Part shown: in pieces, positions 21,421 to 31,959 of the stretch | Layout: the number at the start of each line of letters is the position of its first letter | Numbering within the stretch: the stretch's first letter is position 1 | Source: Neoceratodus forsteri | Lineage: Eukaryota; Chordata; Ceratodontiformes; Ceratodontidae | Assembly (NCBI GenBank): GCA_016271365.2 | Contig: CM057456.1 | Location: forward strand, 891,122,001-891,186,000 | Length of the DNA stretch: 64,000 nucleotides | Direction: 5' to 3' | Program-made: the position numbers and the translations under genes | The notes under the pieces: model-generated | What the model was told of the DNA's origin: nothing | Databases searched by the model: none | The model's input: the letters and a program-made list of their open reading frames with translations, nothing else

Positions 21421-21660
21421 TGGAAATCACATACCTACCATAATTCTTGATCTTCTTGGATGAAGTCTCCACCACTCATTCACACTAATGGGAGTTCGCC
21501 GGAGGCGCTAGGACCCAGCGGGAGCAAACCTTTTTCAAGAGTGCTGGCACTAGAGATGGAGCCGCGAGGAAGTGGCATCGTGAGCCTCAGCTCATGTGGT
21601 AATGACTATCTCTGTGTCGACCCTACAACCACCTCAGTACCTTTTTTTCCAAGGAGGTGC
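21421..21660 (-). repeat. 3' ITR of DIRS H
   Basis: It is complementary to about 27250-27488. It shares CCACCACTCATTCACACTAA, GGGAGTTCGCCGGAGGC and GTCGACCCT(A/C)CAACCACCTC. The dyad is at 21425-21445. Confidence 0.9.
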
Positions 21661-21814
21661 AGTGTAACTACCCTAAAAATCGGACATAAGATCGTCCGAA
21701 TGACCTGTGTAAGACGGGACAACAATAAACTCTTCACAGTCCAACCATTGAGGGAGTGAAGACCAAAAACAGAGAAGTGAGCTCGGGAGATGGAGGGTTG
21801 GCGTGTGAATGAGT

Positions 21815-21915
21815 GGTGGAGACTTCATCCAAGAAGATCAAGAATTACGGTAGGTACGTAATTTCCATATCTTCCTGGACATATAGTCTCCACCACTCAT
21901 TCACACTAATAGGAG
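21815..21915 (-). repeat. ICR of DIRS H
   Basis: The arms GTGTGAATGAGTGGTGGAGA and TCTCCACCACTCATTCACAC flank the junction. The dyad core with arms AATTACG and CGTAATT is at 21842-21862. GGAAGATAT on the complementary strand gives the other terminus. Confidence 0.9.
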
Positions 21916-21964
21916 AGTACTGAGCTAAACAATCTCCCGAGAAGGGCGGCAGGAGATAAGGAGC

Positions 21965-22990
21965 TCACGAGCTCACATACTTAGGGCAGAAGTCCGTTAA
22001 GAATGGTTCTGCCAAACGACAGATGTCATCTGGCAAGAACATCCAAGGGTTGGTGCTTAATGAAAGTATGCTCCAAGTGGCCGCATTGCAAATATCTGCA
22101 ACGGGCACGCTGTGAATATCCGCCACAGATGCCGCGACTGCTCTGGTAGAGTAAGCGTACACTCTGCCTTCCAGCTTGACCTGTGTCATAGAATAGCAGT
22201 GGCGAAGGCAAGCCACCAGCCATGCTGAAATTCATCTGATAGCGACAGGTTGACCCAGCCGAGTCTCGCTGAAGGAAACAAATAGTTGTTGAGCTTTGCG
22301 AATTTCTTTCATTCTATCTAGAAAGAACCGCAATGCTCTCTTAACATCCAGTGAATGAAGGGTACGCTCCTCTTCATTCTGGAAGTTTATGTAGTAGGTA
22401 GGAAGGACTAAAGGTTGGTTTAGATGGAAGTCCGAGACAACATTAGGGAGAAACTTAGGATGAATCCTAAGAACCACTTTGTTCCTGTGAAATACAGTGT
22501 ATGGGAGGGTCAGTAACGAATGCACGTATTTCAGAAACTCTACGGGCTGAGGTGATGGCCACCAGGAATGCTGTTTTCCAAGTGAGGAACTTCAATTCGC
22601 AAGTAGCCAGAGGCTCAAAAGGTTTACGAGTGAGCATGTCTAGCACAAGATTAATGTCCCAGGCTGCGACTGGTCATCTGATAGGAGGTCTAGTATGCAG
22701 AATACCCCTAAGAAACCTTTTAACCACAGGCAACTGAGCCAGTGACCTGGAAAGTACTGGCTCATGATACACTGAAATGGCACAAAGATGAACTTTGACT
22801 GTAGAGTACTGCAGACCTGTATTTCAGAGGTCTAAGAGGTACTCCAAGACTTTATTCGGTGGGCAGGAAAAAGGATTCCAAGAGGATTTTGCACACCAGA
22901 TAGAGAAGCGCTTCCATTTGGCTGCGTAGGTTTTCCTAGTGGCTGGCATGCGCGCAGCCAAACGGATATCAGAAACTGTATGAGAGATAT
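21965..22990 (-). pseudogene. DIRS tyrosine recombinase relic (H), box II His lost
   Basis: Box I reads ITSARRVSEI with the catalytic Arg present (near 22530-22560). A frameshift near 22500 precedes FHRNKVVLRIHPKFLPNVVS. A stop near 22232 precedes the C-terminal part (21965-22216), where box II reads Y-A-Y-S-T-R. The expected His of H-x-x-R is Tyr (codon 22151-22153). The N-terminal DNA-binding half is degraded and carries a small retroposon-like insertion at 22997-23104. Confidence 0.8.
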
Positions 22991-22996
22991 TGAACC

Positions 22997-23104
22997 TATT
23001 TATTTATTTAGTTTTTGTTGACCGGGTAAGTGCACTAGACAAATCCTGCCTATTTTTCAGGCACGACCTGAGGGAGAGGGGATACAGATGAATGCCAACT
23101 GACC
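22997..23104 (-). repeat. Candidate short retroposon insertion with 7-bp duplication
   Basis: About 108 bp are absent from the matching part of G. The insertion is flanked by TTGAACC at 22990-22996 and 23105-23111. On the minus strand it ends in an (AAATA)n-like tail. It could be a SINE fragment, but no tRNA-like head was seen. Confidence 0.45.
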
Positions 23105-23299
23105 TTGAACCAGATTAAGTTGTTGGTAGTATTTTTTTTTTTAGTCTATTCACCTCTATCTCTTCAGGAGCCAAGCGTGAAGGTGAAGTGACCTCACGCT
23201 GGGATGGAGCACAGGACCCTGGGTCAGAAGGTTCGTCTGTAGGGGAAGCATCTTTGGGGGAGTTTCCGATAGACTGTTGAGTAGTGGAAATCAGATTTG

Positions 23300-24005
23300 C
23301 TAAGGCCAGAACAGGGCAATGAGAATCATTCTGCCCCCCGAGACTCCAATTTGAGAAGTACCTTCTGAATTAGAGGAAAGGGTGGAAAAGCATACATAAA
23401 GCGTCTTGTCCACTGCAGCCTGAATGCATTCTGACAAAAAATGCCAGGTTCTGGATTTCTGGAGCAGAAGAGAGGCTGTTTTGTGTTGAGTAGGGACACA
23501 AAAATGTCCAGGTCCAGAGTTCCCCATTCTTTGAAGAGTGACTGAATGACGGTTGAGTTGAAAGACCACGTATGAGGATCAGTCTCTGTTCTGCTGAGAC
23601 GGTCTGCCAGCTCGTTTTGCACTCCTGGTAAGTAAACTGCCTGAATCAAGACCCTGTGTTCCAGGCACCACTCACACACTCTCATCGCTTCCCTGCATAA
23701 AGGGTAAGAGTGTGCGCCGCCCTGTTTGTTGATGTAGTACATCACTGTTTGTTGTCTGTTTGAAGGAGAATGTTCTTGTGACAGAGTATGTCCTTCAAAG
23801 CTCAGACTGCATAGAGGATGGCTCTCATTTCCAGGACGTTTATGTGGAGTCCACGTACCCGGAGTGTGGAGATCCTGGCAGTGGGCTCCCCAACCCATCA
23901 GGGATGCGTCCATGGTAACTGAGATCTGATGATCGGGGCGGGGGGGCAAAAAATATCTTTCCAGAAGATTGTCCTCCTTGGACCACTAGGTGAGCGGCCT
24001 CCTCA
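23300..24005 (-). pseudogene. DIRS RNase H and methyltransferase-like domain (H)
   Basis: RNase H begins VTMDASLMGWGAH (about 23905). It has a damaged L-E-L-R-A region, Y-Y-I-N-K-Q-G-G, then N-E-L-A-D-R-L-S-R. The next domain carries WGTLDLDIFVSLLNTKQPLF and Y-A-F-P-P-F-P-L-I, the DIRS methyltransferase-like region. It runs on from the RT region with small frame changes. Confidence 0.8.
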
Positions 24006-24009
24006 GAGG

Positions 24010-25074
24010 TTACGTCACCTTGATGAGAAAGGACTGAGGGTGAGTGGCTGGGGACCACTGAGTACTGAGCATCCACTGGGAGGTTCTCATGTGGAGACGA
24101 GCTAAGGGTACAGTGAACACCGAGGATGCCATGAGGCCCAGCATCCGTTGCATTGAGATGGCTCGCACTGAACTGCATTCTCTGATGTATCGGGCCATCT
24201 GTAGGATATCGCTCCTTCTGTCCTCTGGAAGAAAAGCCTTCACACAGAAGGTATCCAGAAGAGTTTCTATGAAGAAGAGCTTCTGAGAGGGCTGCAACTG
24301 CGACTTGTTGAGATTCAGCAGGACTCCCATGGACGTGAGGAAGTCTGAGGCCGTGGCCACGGCCTCTAGAGTCTGCTGCCTGGAGGGACTTGCTAGAAGC
24401 CAGTCATCCAGATATCGAAACAATTGTATTCCCATTTTCCTGAGGTGCGCCGCGAGAATTGCACAACTCTTTGTAAAAACTTGAGGTGTCGAGGATAGCC
24501 CAAAGGGCAAGACTCTGAACTGATAGTGTTGACCAAATGCCATGAACCTTAGGTATTTGTGGTGGTTTGGGTGTATGAGAATATGTTGGTAGGCATCCTG
24601 CATATCCAGGGAGGCTGGCCAATCGTGTTGATGAAACAAAGGTAGCAGGGTACCTAGTGAAATCATCTTGAACTTTTCCTAGTGAAGGAATTTGTTTAGT
24701 TTTCTGAGATCCAGAATTGGGTGCATGCTGCCAGTTTTCTTTGGAAGCAGAAAGTAATGGGAGTAGAAACCTGTGTTTCGTTGATGCAGCGGCACTATTT
24801 CTACTGCCCTATTTTTCAGGAGGCCTTGTACCTTGGAAGCAAGAAGGTCTGACTGTACTGCCAACAGCCTGGGCTGTCGTTTGGGAGGATGATCGGGAGG
24901 GGTTTCCGAAAGTTTGATAGAGTACCCTTTGCAGATTATCTGGAGGACCCATTTGTCTGATGTTATAGATTTCCACTGATTGTAGAACTGAGTCAGACGT
25001 CCTCCCACTGCTGAGAAGGAGTACACCTCGGACAGCTGAGGTGGGACTTGTTCCAGAAACTCAGAAGGTGGCAC
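24010..25074 (-). pseudogene. DIRS reverse transcriptase (H), Y-L-D-D intact
   Basis: The N-terminal part (24679-25074) reads G-G-R-L-T-Q-F-Y-N-Q-W, then a V-P...Y-S-H-Y-F-L-L-P-K-K-T-G-S palm entry and PILDLRKLNKFLH. The palm (24010-24666) has LDMQDAYQHILIHP with the motif A Asp, LPFGLSSTPQVFTK, and RYLDDWLLASPS with the catalytic pair at about 24401-24415. A stop separates the two parts near 24675. The domain is otherwise well preserved. Confidence 0.85.
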
Positions 25075-25186
25075 TGGGCGCTTTGGGGCCTTGTGCCTTC
25101 GGCTGCCCTTTCTTCTGCGGTTGAGGGTTATAGATTTTATTAAAACCTCCCCTGCCTTTGCCGCGAAAGGACTGACGGTTGTGAAA

Positions 25187-27125
25187 CTAACACTTGTTCA
25201 CACCTCCTCTGGAGGGAGCAGGTGTAGGTCTGGCTGTCTTAATGGCTGACCTAGTCTTCTGCATAGCCTCCACAGCTTGCTCCACCTGAGGCCCAAACAG
25301 ATACATACCATCAAAGGGTAAAGCCATAACTCGCCGCTGGGCGTCATTTGTGAAGCCCGAAGTATGCAGCCAAGAGTGGCAGTGGGTGCAGATGCTAGCT
25401 GCCGCCGCCCGGAAGGCAGTATCGAAGGCATCCATTGCAGCTTTAACCTGTTGGTTATTGGATTCGATACCCCTAGTTATGGTGTGAAGCAACTCTGAGC
25501 TAGCTTCTGATTTGGGTAAAGCTTCCACCATTTCTTTGAGGGAATGCCAAAGTGCATACTCATATTGAGAAAAATAGTCCTGGTAGCTGGCAATGTGCAT
25601 GCCCAGGGTTGAGGCAGCAAAGACTCTCTTACCTAAGGTGTTTATCTTATGAGATTCTTTGTTTATTGGTCGGGCTGTAGATCCTTGAGGAAGGACAGCC
25701 TTATCATTCTCTACCAAGATCACAATGGCATGAGCAAAGGCTTGTGAGACCAAAATAGGACGATCCTTAGGAGGAGCACACTTCCTATCGATGGACTTAG
25801 CCATGGAAGGAATGAAAGTTGGATTCTGCCACACCATCTGAGAAAGTCTTGAAAGAGGGCTGTACCGAAGGGGTTAAATACATAGGGATCTCCGGGACAT
25901 GAAGATATTGGAGTCGTAAAAGCTTCCCAGGACCAATCTCCAAAGCTTGGAGAGAATGGGTAGAGTTTAAATTTTTGAGCAGAGACTTAAAGGATCGGTC
26001 TTCCACCACAGGCTCTCCAGAAGGATTGATTCCTGCTCCCAGGGCAGTATCATCAACATCATCACCCAGACGTAGATCTGGATCAGGCTCAGAATCATTT
26101 CCTGACAGCCCAAGGGGGACTGCATAGACAGGAAAGGAGTGAAAATTAGGAGGAAGAATGGAAGAAGAAAGAATCAGAGTCGAAGACCCCCGAAGGCCGA
26201 TCAGTGCCACACTAGTCCCCGGTGCCGAGAAAAAGGAGGGAGGCGCCTGCCGAAGCGGCACCCCACACGGCACCAACAGCCCACACAGCTCTTAGGATGG
26301 CACCGACAGTGCGCATGGCATCGACAGAGCCCCCGGTGCCACACACAGTGCAGACAGAGTACTCGGCATTATGCACGGTGCCAACAGAACCCCTGTTGCT
26401 GTGTTTGGCACTGACAGAGCCCACGGCACTGCGTGAGCCAACGGCACCGAGAGTCCCAGAGGTCATGAAAACTGTAATTTGATGAAAAAGAGGGAAAAAT
26501 AGCAAGAGACAGAGGCACTGGTGTGGACCCCTGTGCCACAGTCATGTGAGGGGGATAAACACCAGAGCGCGGAGTCGACTGCACCGAAGAAGGTGCAGCG
26601 CGACTAGGAAGGACCAACCACCCTACCCGTCCCCCTGGAGTTGAATGGGCCAAAGGAGTGACTGACCCGGGCAACTGGACTAATCTCCGAGCCCATTGCT
26701 CCATAAGAGCAGCCCACTGGTGAAACTGCTCATTGGAAGCTCCTCGGAAAGGCGGGGGAGGGCTCCGATGTTGAAGAGGTCAGTCATCGGAGACAGAGAC
26801 CAGCGACCCCGACAGAGGTAGAGACCAGTGCCTGGCCCCAACAACTGACCGTCTCCGTGCAGACATACCAGAGGGCGACCTCGAGTGATGCCTTTTTCTC
26901 TTTGACCTATGCATCAAAGAGGAACTTGAGGCTGAACAGTGCTGAGAATGGGACCATTTCCTTTTATGCTTTCGGGGGGGGGCAGCCCATACCCCTGAGC
27001 ACTGGACCATCCGTTGTCAGACCCCCGTCTGGAGAGGACGGCAGACCGGACCTGGCCTGGCTGACTAAACAGCTTTCATATGAAGTCTCCCTACCGTCAC
27101 CTGACCTGCTCATAGTCGACTCCAT
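25187..27125 (-). pseudogene. DIRS gag-like ORF (H)
   Basis: The start at 27125 reads M-E-S-T-M-S-R-S-G-D, so the second Met matches the start of D. The zinc-knuckle-like motif seen in other copies is not found, which suggests an internal deletion near the N-terminus. A basic R/K/H/S-rich stretch (KHKRKWSHSQHC, about 26900-26960), a GGTGCC-type low-complexity tract (26220-26480) and the C-terminal domain (25187-25837) follow. That domain reads ASICTHCHSWLHTSGFT and ALPFDGMYLFGPQ. Stops interrupt it near 25850 and 26780. Confidence 0.75.
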
Positions 27126-27249
27126 CAATGAAGAGCTGAAGACTTATTGATGTATAATTTAAATATACAGAATATAATCGGTACATCGAAATAAAACTAC
27201 AAAATAACAAACTGGACTATTGCTGATAGTGAAGTTTAACTCCTGGTGG

Positions 27250-27488
27250 GCGAGCTATGTCATCACTGGTACTGCACTCAACGGCAAGAGAAAAGGAACT
27301 GAGGTGGTTGGAGGGTCGACGCCAAGATAATCTTTACCGCACGAGCAGAGTCTTGTGGTGCCATTTCCTCACGGCTCCATCTCTGGCGCTGGCCCTCTTG
27401 AAAAATGTTTGCTCCCGCTTGGTCCTAATGCCTCCGGCGAACTCCCATTATTGTGAATGAGTGGTGGAGACTTTATGTCCAGGAAGAT
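27250..27488 (-). repeat. 5' ITR of DIRS H
   Basis: This is the complement of 21421-21660. It ends with GGAAGAT at 27482-27488, followed by CAGATTG of host element G. Confidence 0.9.
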
Positions 27489-27710
27489 CAGATTGTGCTA
27501 TGGCAGTCTGACTGCATCCAGACAGAAAATGTCAGGTCCTGGATTTCTGGAGCACAATTAAGGCAGTTTAGCGCTGAGTGGGGATGCAATACGTCCACAC
27601 CTAGGGTGTTCAACTTGTTGAATAGCAATCTTCTGATGTCTGGTGCTAGTGACCACTCATGAGTATCTGCTGCTGTTCGACTTAACTCGTCTTCCTCCAA
27701 AGGTGTGTGT
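27489..27710 (-). pseudogene. DIRS G methyltransferase-like/RNase H region, right piece
   Basis: It aligns with 23400-23605 of H (shared TCCTGGATTTCTGGAGCA) and continues 21420 directly. It breaks off near 27705 at a short (TG)n run, after which DIRS similarity is lost. Confidence 0.8.
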
Positions 27711-28919
27711 GTGTGTGGGGTTGGGGGGCCAGGGGGGGATACAGCTAAAAACTAAGTGGGCATGAAAAAAAAGGGGAAGGGGGTAAAGTTAGTCCATTTT
27801 TAGCGGTTTTCAAAATAACTAAAAATCTAAATTACTCAAGTTTCTGAATCTCACTGTGTGAGCTGTTGAATGCAGAAAACTGTCAGTAGCTTTCCAACTT
27901 AGGAGTGGCTACGGTAAATTAAGTTGCTCAGCTAGTGTTCCATATCAGATTCTCATGACAGGCTTGGGGATTTGTTGAACAGCTTGGACAGTACTGATGG
28001 TAGCTGCTGGGCAGCTGCAGCTGCAAAGTGTGTGATCCGTGGGGAAGATGGATGATCAATTTGGCTGGAAAGACCACTCGAAACTTAACGCCACCAGCAT
28101 GGAGTTTTTGCTTTATGTCCCTGTAAACATTTTGTTTTTCTCACACATTTTAGCTGAGGTCCTTAAAAATACTGTGTTTCTTTCCAGTGAAGAGCGAAAT
28201 ACGATCGGGCAGCATTCTGAATCCATAGGTTGTCCTGAAAGTTTAACAGCTGACAATAATAGCTCGTGGATGTTCACCATTTTGCGGCATAGGTCTTAAT
28301 GCTCTGTGTGCACTCTCCATTGCGTAACAAGTGCTGTGTTCTGGAGGACCTGTAACTTGAATAAACAGGCTACTGATAAAGGCTACTGTGTCTTTTCCTT
28401 CAGCCAGTTTGGGCATTCTGACTAGGAGCAAGTTGTTGCCCCACTCTTATTTTTAATTGCAAAGTTTTTCCTCCAGTCTGGAGACTTTTCTCCTGAGGGA
28501 GACAAGCTCTTTCTCTTCAGTGTGAACCTTATCTTCCACAGAGCTTACTCAGGCTTCCACATCGTCCACATGTATTAGTGTGTCGAGGGAAGCTTTCACT
28601 GTTTTCAGGTCACTAGCATGTTCAGTCAATACAATTTTTATTGCTGTTAGGTCAGCTAAGAATTGCTCTAGTAAGGACAGGTCATTGGTAGTGGTGAATC
28701 CATCTTCTTATGATGCTTTTGGGCCTGCAATTGGGCTGGGATCAGAGATGCTTGTTGTAGCCCCATTGATGTATCGTGCTGAATATGGGCTATCCTCGTG
28801 AGTTTTGGGTATTAGCTGTTTCCCTCCTACTTTAATAGTCTGATTCGGTGGGTGGTTAGCAGGAAATTGGTAATTACTGTTGAAAATAATAAAATTAGAG
28901 TGCAGCGACTTGGAGTTCA
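27711..28919 (-). mobile_element. L1-type LINE fragment: ORF1 relic
   Basis: Minus-strand frames read a coiled-coil-like stretch (LSLLEQFLADLTAI, then SVEDKVHTEEKELVSLREKS). An RRM-like part follows with NLLLVRMPKLAEGKD, AHRALRPMPQNGEHPRA and L-L-N-F-Q-D-N. That is the usual layout of L1 ORF1 protein, an RNA-binding chaperone (family knowledge). Many stops are present. It occupies the place where the RT of DIRS G should be, so G lost about 1.5-2 kb there. The exact ends are uncertain. Confidence 0.55.
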
Positions 28920-30274
28920 TCATCTTTCTTGCGTGTGTGTTCCCATCTGATATGTCACTGGAATTCCCGACCTGGAAGTCTTAAGAGTCATTCTTGTTTC
29001 ATTTAAGAGACTGCTCCACCTGTTATTCAAATGGAAACTGTAGGTGCCATCGAAGGGCATATTCATGACCTGCTGCTTGATGTCCGGGGTGAAGCCAGCA
29101 GCCTGCAGCCAGGGATATTGTTTGATGCAGATACTTGAAGCTGTTGAGAAATATGCTGCATCAAAGGCATCCATAGAGACTTTAGCTGGTTACTATTAGA
29201 TTCACTATCCTGTTTAACAGCAAGCAGCATTTCCTGTTTCGCTTCTGTATCTGGCAGAGTCTCTGCCAGAGATTTTAGCTTGCACCAGAGGGCATACTCA
29301 TATTTAGAAGAGTGGCCTTAGTAACTTGCCATCCTCATGTCAAGAGTAGCTCAGGCACAGATCCACTTGCACCTGGTGTCTCTCTTACATGACTCTGTTG
29401 GTGGTGGGGGTGCATTGTGACCTCCTTGGGCACTATAGCTTTGTAACTTTCAGCCAGAATGTCAATAGCATTTGCTACTGACTAAGTGAAATACAAGGGG
29501 CTTAGATTTGGAAGCAGCACATTTTCTGTCCGCCTTTTTGAGGCAGGCTGCCACAGAAGCAGTCCTCCTCAAAGAAAGTCTTTAGTGCTGGCTGGATGGG
29601 AGGAACTAGACACTGTGGGATATCTGGCATGTTTGGAAACTCCATCTGAAGGCACCTAGCTTGGTCTAGGGATGCTGGCTGAAAGTTCAAGGCAGTATGC
29701 ACACTTCTAAGCAAAGCATGCAGGACAGATCCTCCTAAGGTACGGTGAGAGGAACTGGTTATGGGTTCTCTGGACAATAGCATGCGTCTTCGTCCTCCTC
29801 ATTGATGATAATGAGGTCTACATTCAGCTCATCTCCTTCAATCCTGGGAGGGTAGAAGTGGACTGAAATGGGCGATAGTGGGAGACATGGCCTCAGCAAC
29901 ACTGGATCCAGCCCTGGGCAGAGTCTCGAGAATGGCACTGTCGGTGGCACCGAAGACCATCCTGAGACTGGCTCTGCAGGGACCAACCCCAGCACCGAAG
30001 ATCCATATGGCAATGAAGGTATTGCTGGCATCGAGGCAAACTCCAAAGGGACAAACCTCTGTGTCAAGCACATTACCAACAACAATGCTGATGATCCTAC
30101 CAGCCCCAAAGGAGCTAGAAACAGCACTGTGGCTGCCCTCATACCTGGAGAGGTCAGAGATGAGGCATTGACAGCACCGACAATGGCCCAGGCTAGAGTC
30201 AATGTCAGTCAATTGCCTAAATCCAGCAGCACCAAAGATGGCACCAGCTCAACTGACTGAAGGGTCGGAAAGAA
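28920..30274 (-). pseudogene. DIRS gag-like relic (G), C-terminal and middle part
   Basis: The C-terminal domain (28920-29174) reads AFDAAYFSTASSICIKQYPW, then GFTPDI and MPFDGTYSF, closely matching H. The middle part (29500-30240) includes a GGCACC-type tract (29940-30240) that is poorer in CpG than in C, consistent with age. DIRS F interrupts it at 30274 and it resumes at 44584. Confidence 0.75.
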
Positions 30275-30450
30275 CAAATTACTTACCATAGTAATCTTGC
30301 TTCTTCTAAGGTATTCTCCAATATTCATAACTCTTGCAGTTAGCCTTTAAGATACAACTGCCCGGAGACCGAATGTATGCTAATGATGTAATATCAGTGG
30401 CTCGTGTCACTTTTCAAATGCTGCCCTTATCAACTGCATACATTCTAACG
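30275..30450 (-). repeat. 3' ITR of DIRS F
   Basis: It shares AACTCTTGCAGTTAGCCTTT, GTATGCTAATGATG and AATGCTGCCCTTATCAACTG with the complement of 44405-44583. The dyad ATTACTTACCATAGTAAT is at 30278-30295. Confidence 0.9.
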
Positions 30451-30704
30451 GTTCAGATTTCATGGAAGCCTGCAAAGACAGGCCCCACGAGGAACTATAC
30501 CTAACAGTAATAAGCAACTAACACTAAGCTATTCCATTAACCTTCAACTGAAGCAACCTCCCCATGTCAGAATCACTTGAAGAAGGGGAAACCAAAGCCC
30601 AAGAGGCTCAAAAAAATAGAGCTGCCAGTGTGTGGCACCCTCACACACAGCTGCTCAGTTTGGAGTGCAGAGGCCACTGGTTCTAGTAGGGGAGGCGGTG
30701 TGGG

Positions 30705-30815
30705 AGAGTTATGAATATTGGAGAATACCTTGGAAGAAACAAGATTACTATAGTAATTTTTTCTTCTCATCCCAGGAATTCTCCAATATTTCTAACTCTT
30801 GCAGACTACGAAGCA
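30705..30815 (-). repeat. ICR of DIRS F
   Basis: The left arm has ATGAATATTGGAGAATACCT and the right arm ATTCTCCAATATTTCTAACT. The core reads ATTACTATAGTAAT, four bases shorter than the terminal dyad. Confidence 0.85.
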
Positions 30816-30984
30816 GTACCTTTGGAGGTGGGCACAGAATCTACTTTGGAAACAGACTCTGCAGGACTGCTGTGCCAAACCTGGCATCACCTCTGGACTG
30901 GGTGTCCAGTCTATAGTGCTTTGTGAAGGTGTGCACTATTCCCAGGTAGCCGCTTTACAGATCTCCACATATGGACATCCCTGG

Positions 30985-31875
30985 CTGCTGCCATAACAGC
31001 AGCTGTACTCCTTGTGGAATGTGCTGTCCGCCCTGCCAGGGACTCTTTTTCAGCTTTGGAGTAGCAAAACTGAATATCCTGAACTATCTAGCATGAGATG
31101 GACCTTTTAGATGCTGGAATTCCTTTTCCCACATACCCATAAGCCAGGAACAGCTGTCTTCCATCCTGCCTGTGATCCTTAGTAGCTGTCAAGTAGTAGC
31201 TAAAGGCTCGTTTAGTATCCAGACTGAAGTCTACGCTCACCTGACCTAGAATGTTCAGTGAAAAAGACTGGTAGGGTAATGGACTGGTTCAAAAGGAAAT
31301 CAGAAACCACCTTGGGAAGACATTTCCTGTTTGTTCGCAGGACTACCTTGTCTAGGTGGAATGAAATGTAGTCCTGATCAATGCACAGAGCCTGGCGCTC
31401 ACTGATTCTTCTGGCAGAAGTAATTGCCACCAGGAAAACTGTTTTCCAGGTGACATATTTCAAATGAGCTGAGGCCAAAGGCTCAAAAGGGGGACCCATG
31501 AGCTTGGCTATACAGACATTCAAGTCCCAAGCTAGCACCGGTTCCCTATGAGGGGGATGCAGATGAGCGAGCCCTTTGAAGAACCTCTTAAAAATAGGAT
31601 ATGATGCCATAGAGGCATTCTTTCCAGCTAAGACGTAAGCAGATACTGAGACCTGATGGACCTTTAAGGTGGTGGGCAGCAAGCCTAGATAATGCAAATG
31701 GGTAAGGTAGTCCAGCAAAGCTGGAATCCCTGCCTGTACTGGTGCCACTTCATTGATGGAACACCAAATTGAAAACCTTTTCCGTTTTGAGGCATATGTT
31801 TTCTTAGCAGAGGGTTTCCCGTATACCCTGAGAACATCCAGAACACTCTCTGAGAGATGCAAGCCTGCATACTCT
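30985..31875 (-). pseudogene. DIRS tyrosine recombinase (F)
   Basis: The N-terminal half includes K-P-S-A-K-K-T-Y-A-S-K-R-K-R-F-S-I-W-C. The catalytic half includes KTVFLVAITSARRISE with the box I Arg present. A frameshift near 31215 moves the frame. A-H-S-T-R, with His and Arg kept, then lies near 31000-31020. One 216-codon frame (31212-31862) remains, so this is among the better preserved recombinases here, but it is still broken. Confidence 0.8.
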
Positions 31876-31959
31876 TAAGTCCTCAAGATCCATGCCTCAA
31901 GTCTAAGGGATCTGAGGTTCGGGTAAAGGATTCTCCCTTGACTGGAGGTTAAGAGGTTG

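Larger units (their letters stand above)
21421..27488 (-). mobile_element. DIRS H: complete coding-type DIRS nested in G
   Basis: This 6.07-kb element has all parts in order: 3' ITR, ICR, recombinase relic, methyltransferase-like and RNase H domains, RT with Y-L-D-D, gag and 5' ITR. Flanking G sequence joins across it without loss when compared with H's own copy of that region. Its outermost ~35 bp and ICR core match the gag-only elements A-D, which makes H the closest candidate driver family in this window. Stops and frameshifts make this copy inactive. Confidence 0.9.

Noticed and set aside
27705..27740. (TG)n run as a regulatory microsatellite
   Set aside because: It is short and interrupted and lies at the edge of the L1 fragment. 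There is no support for more than a simple repeat.
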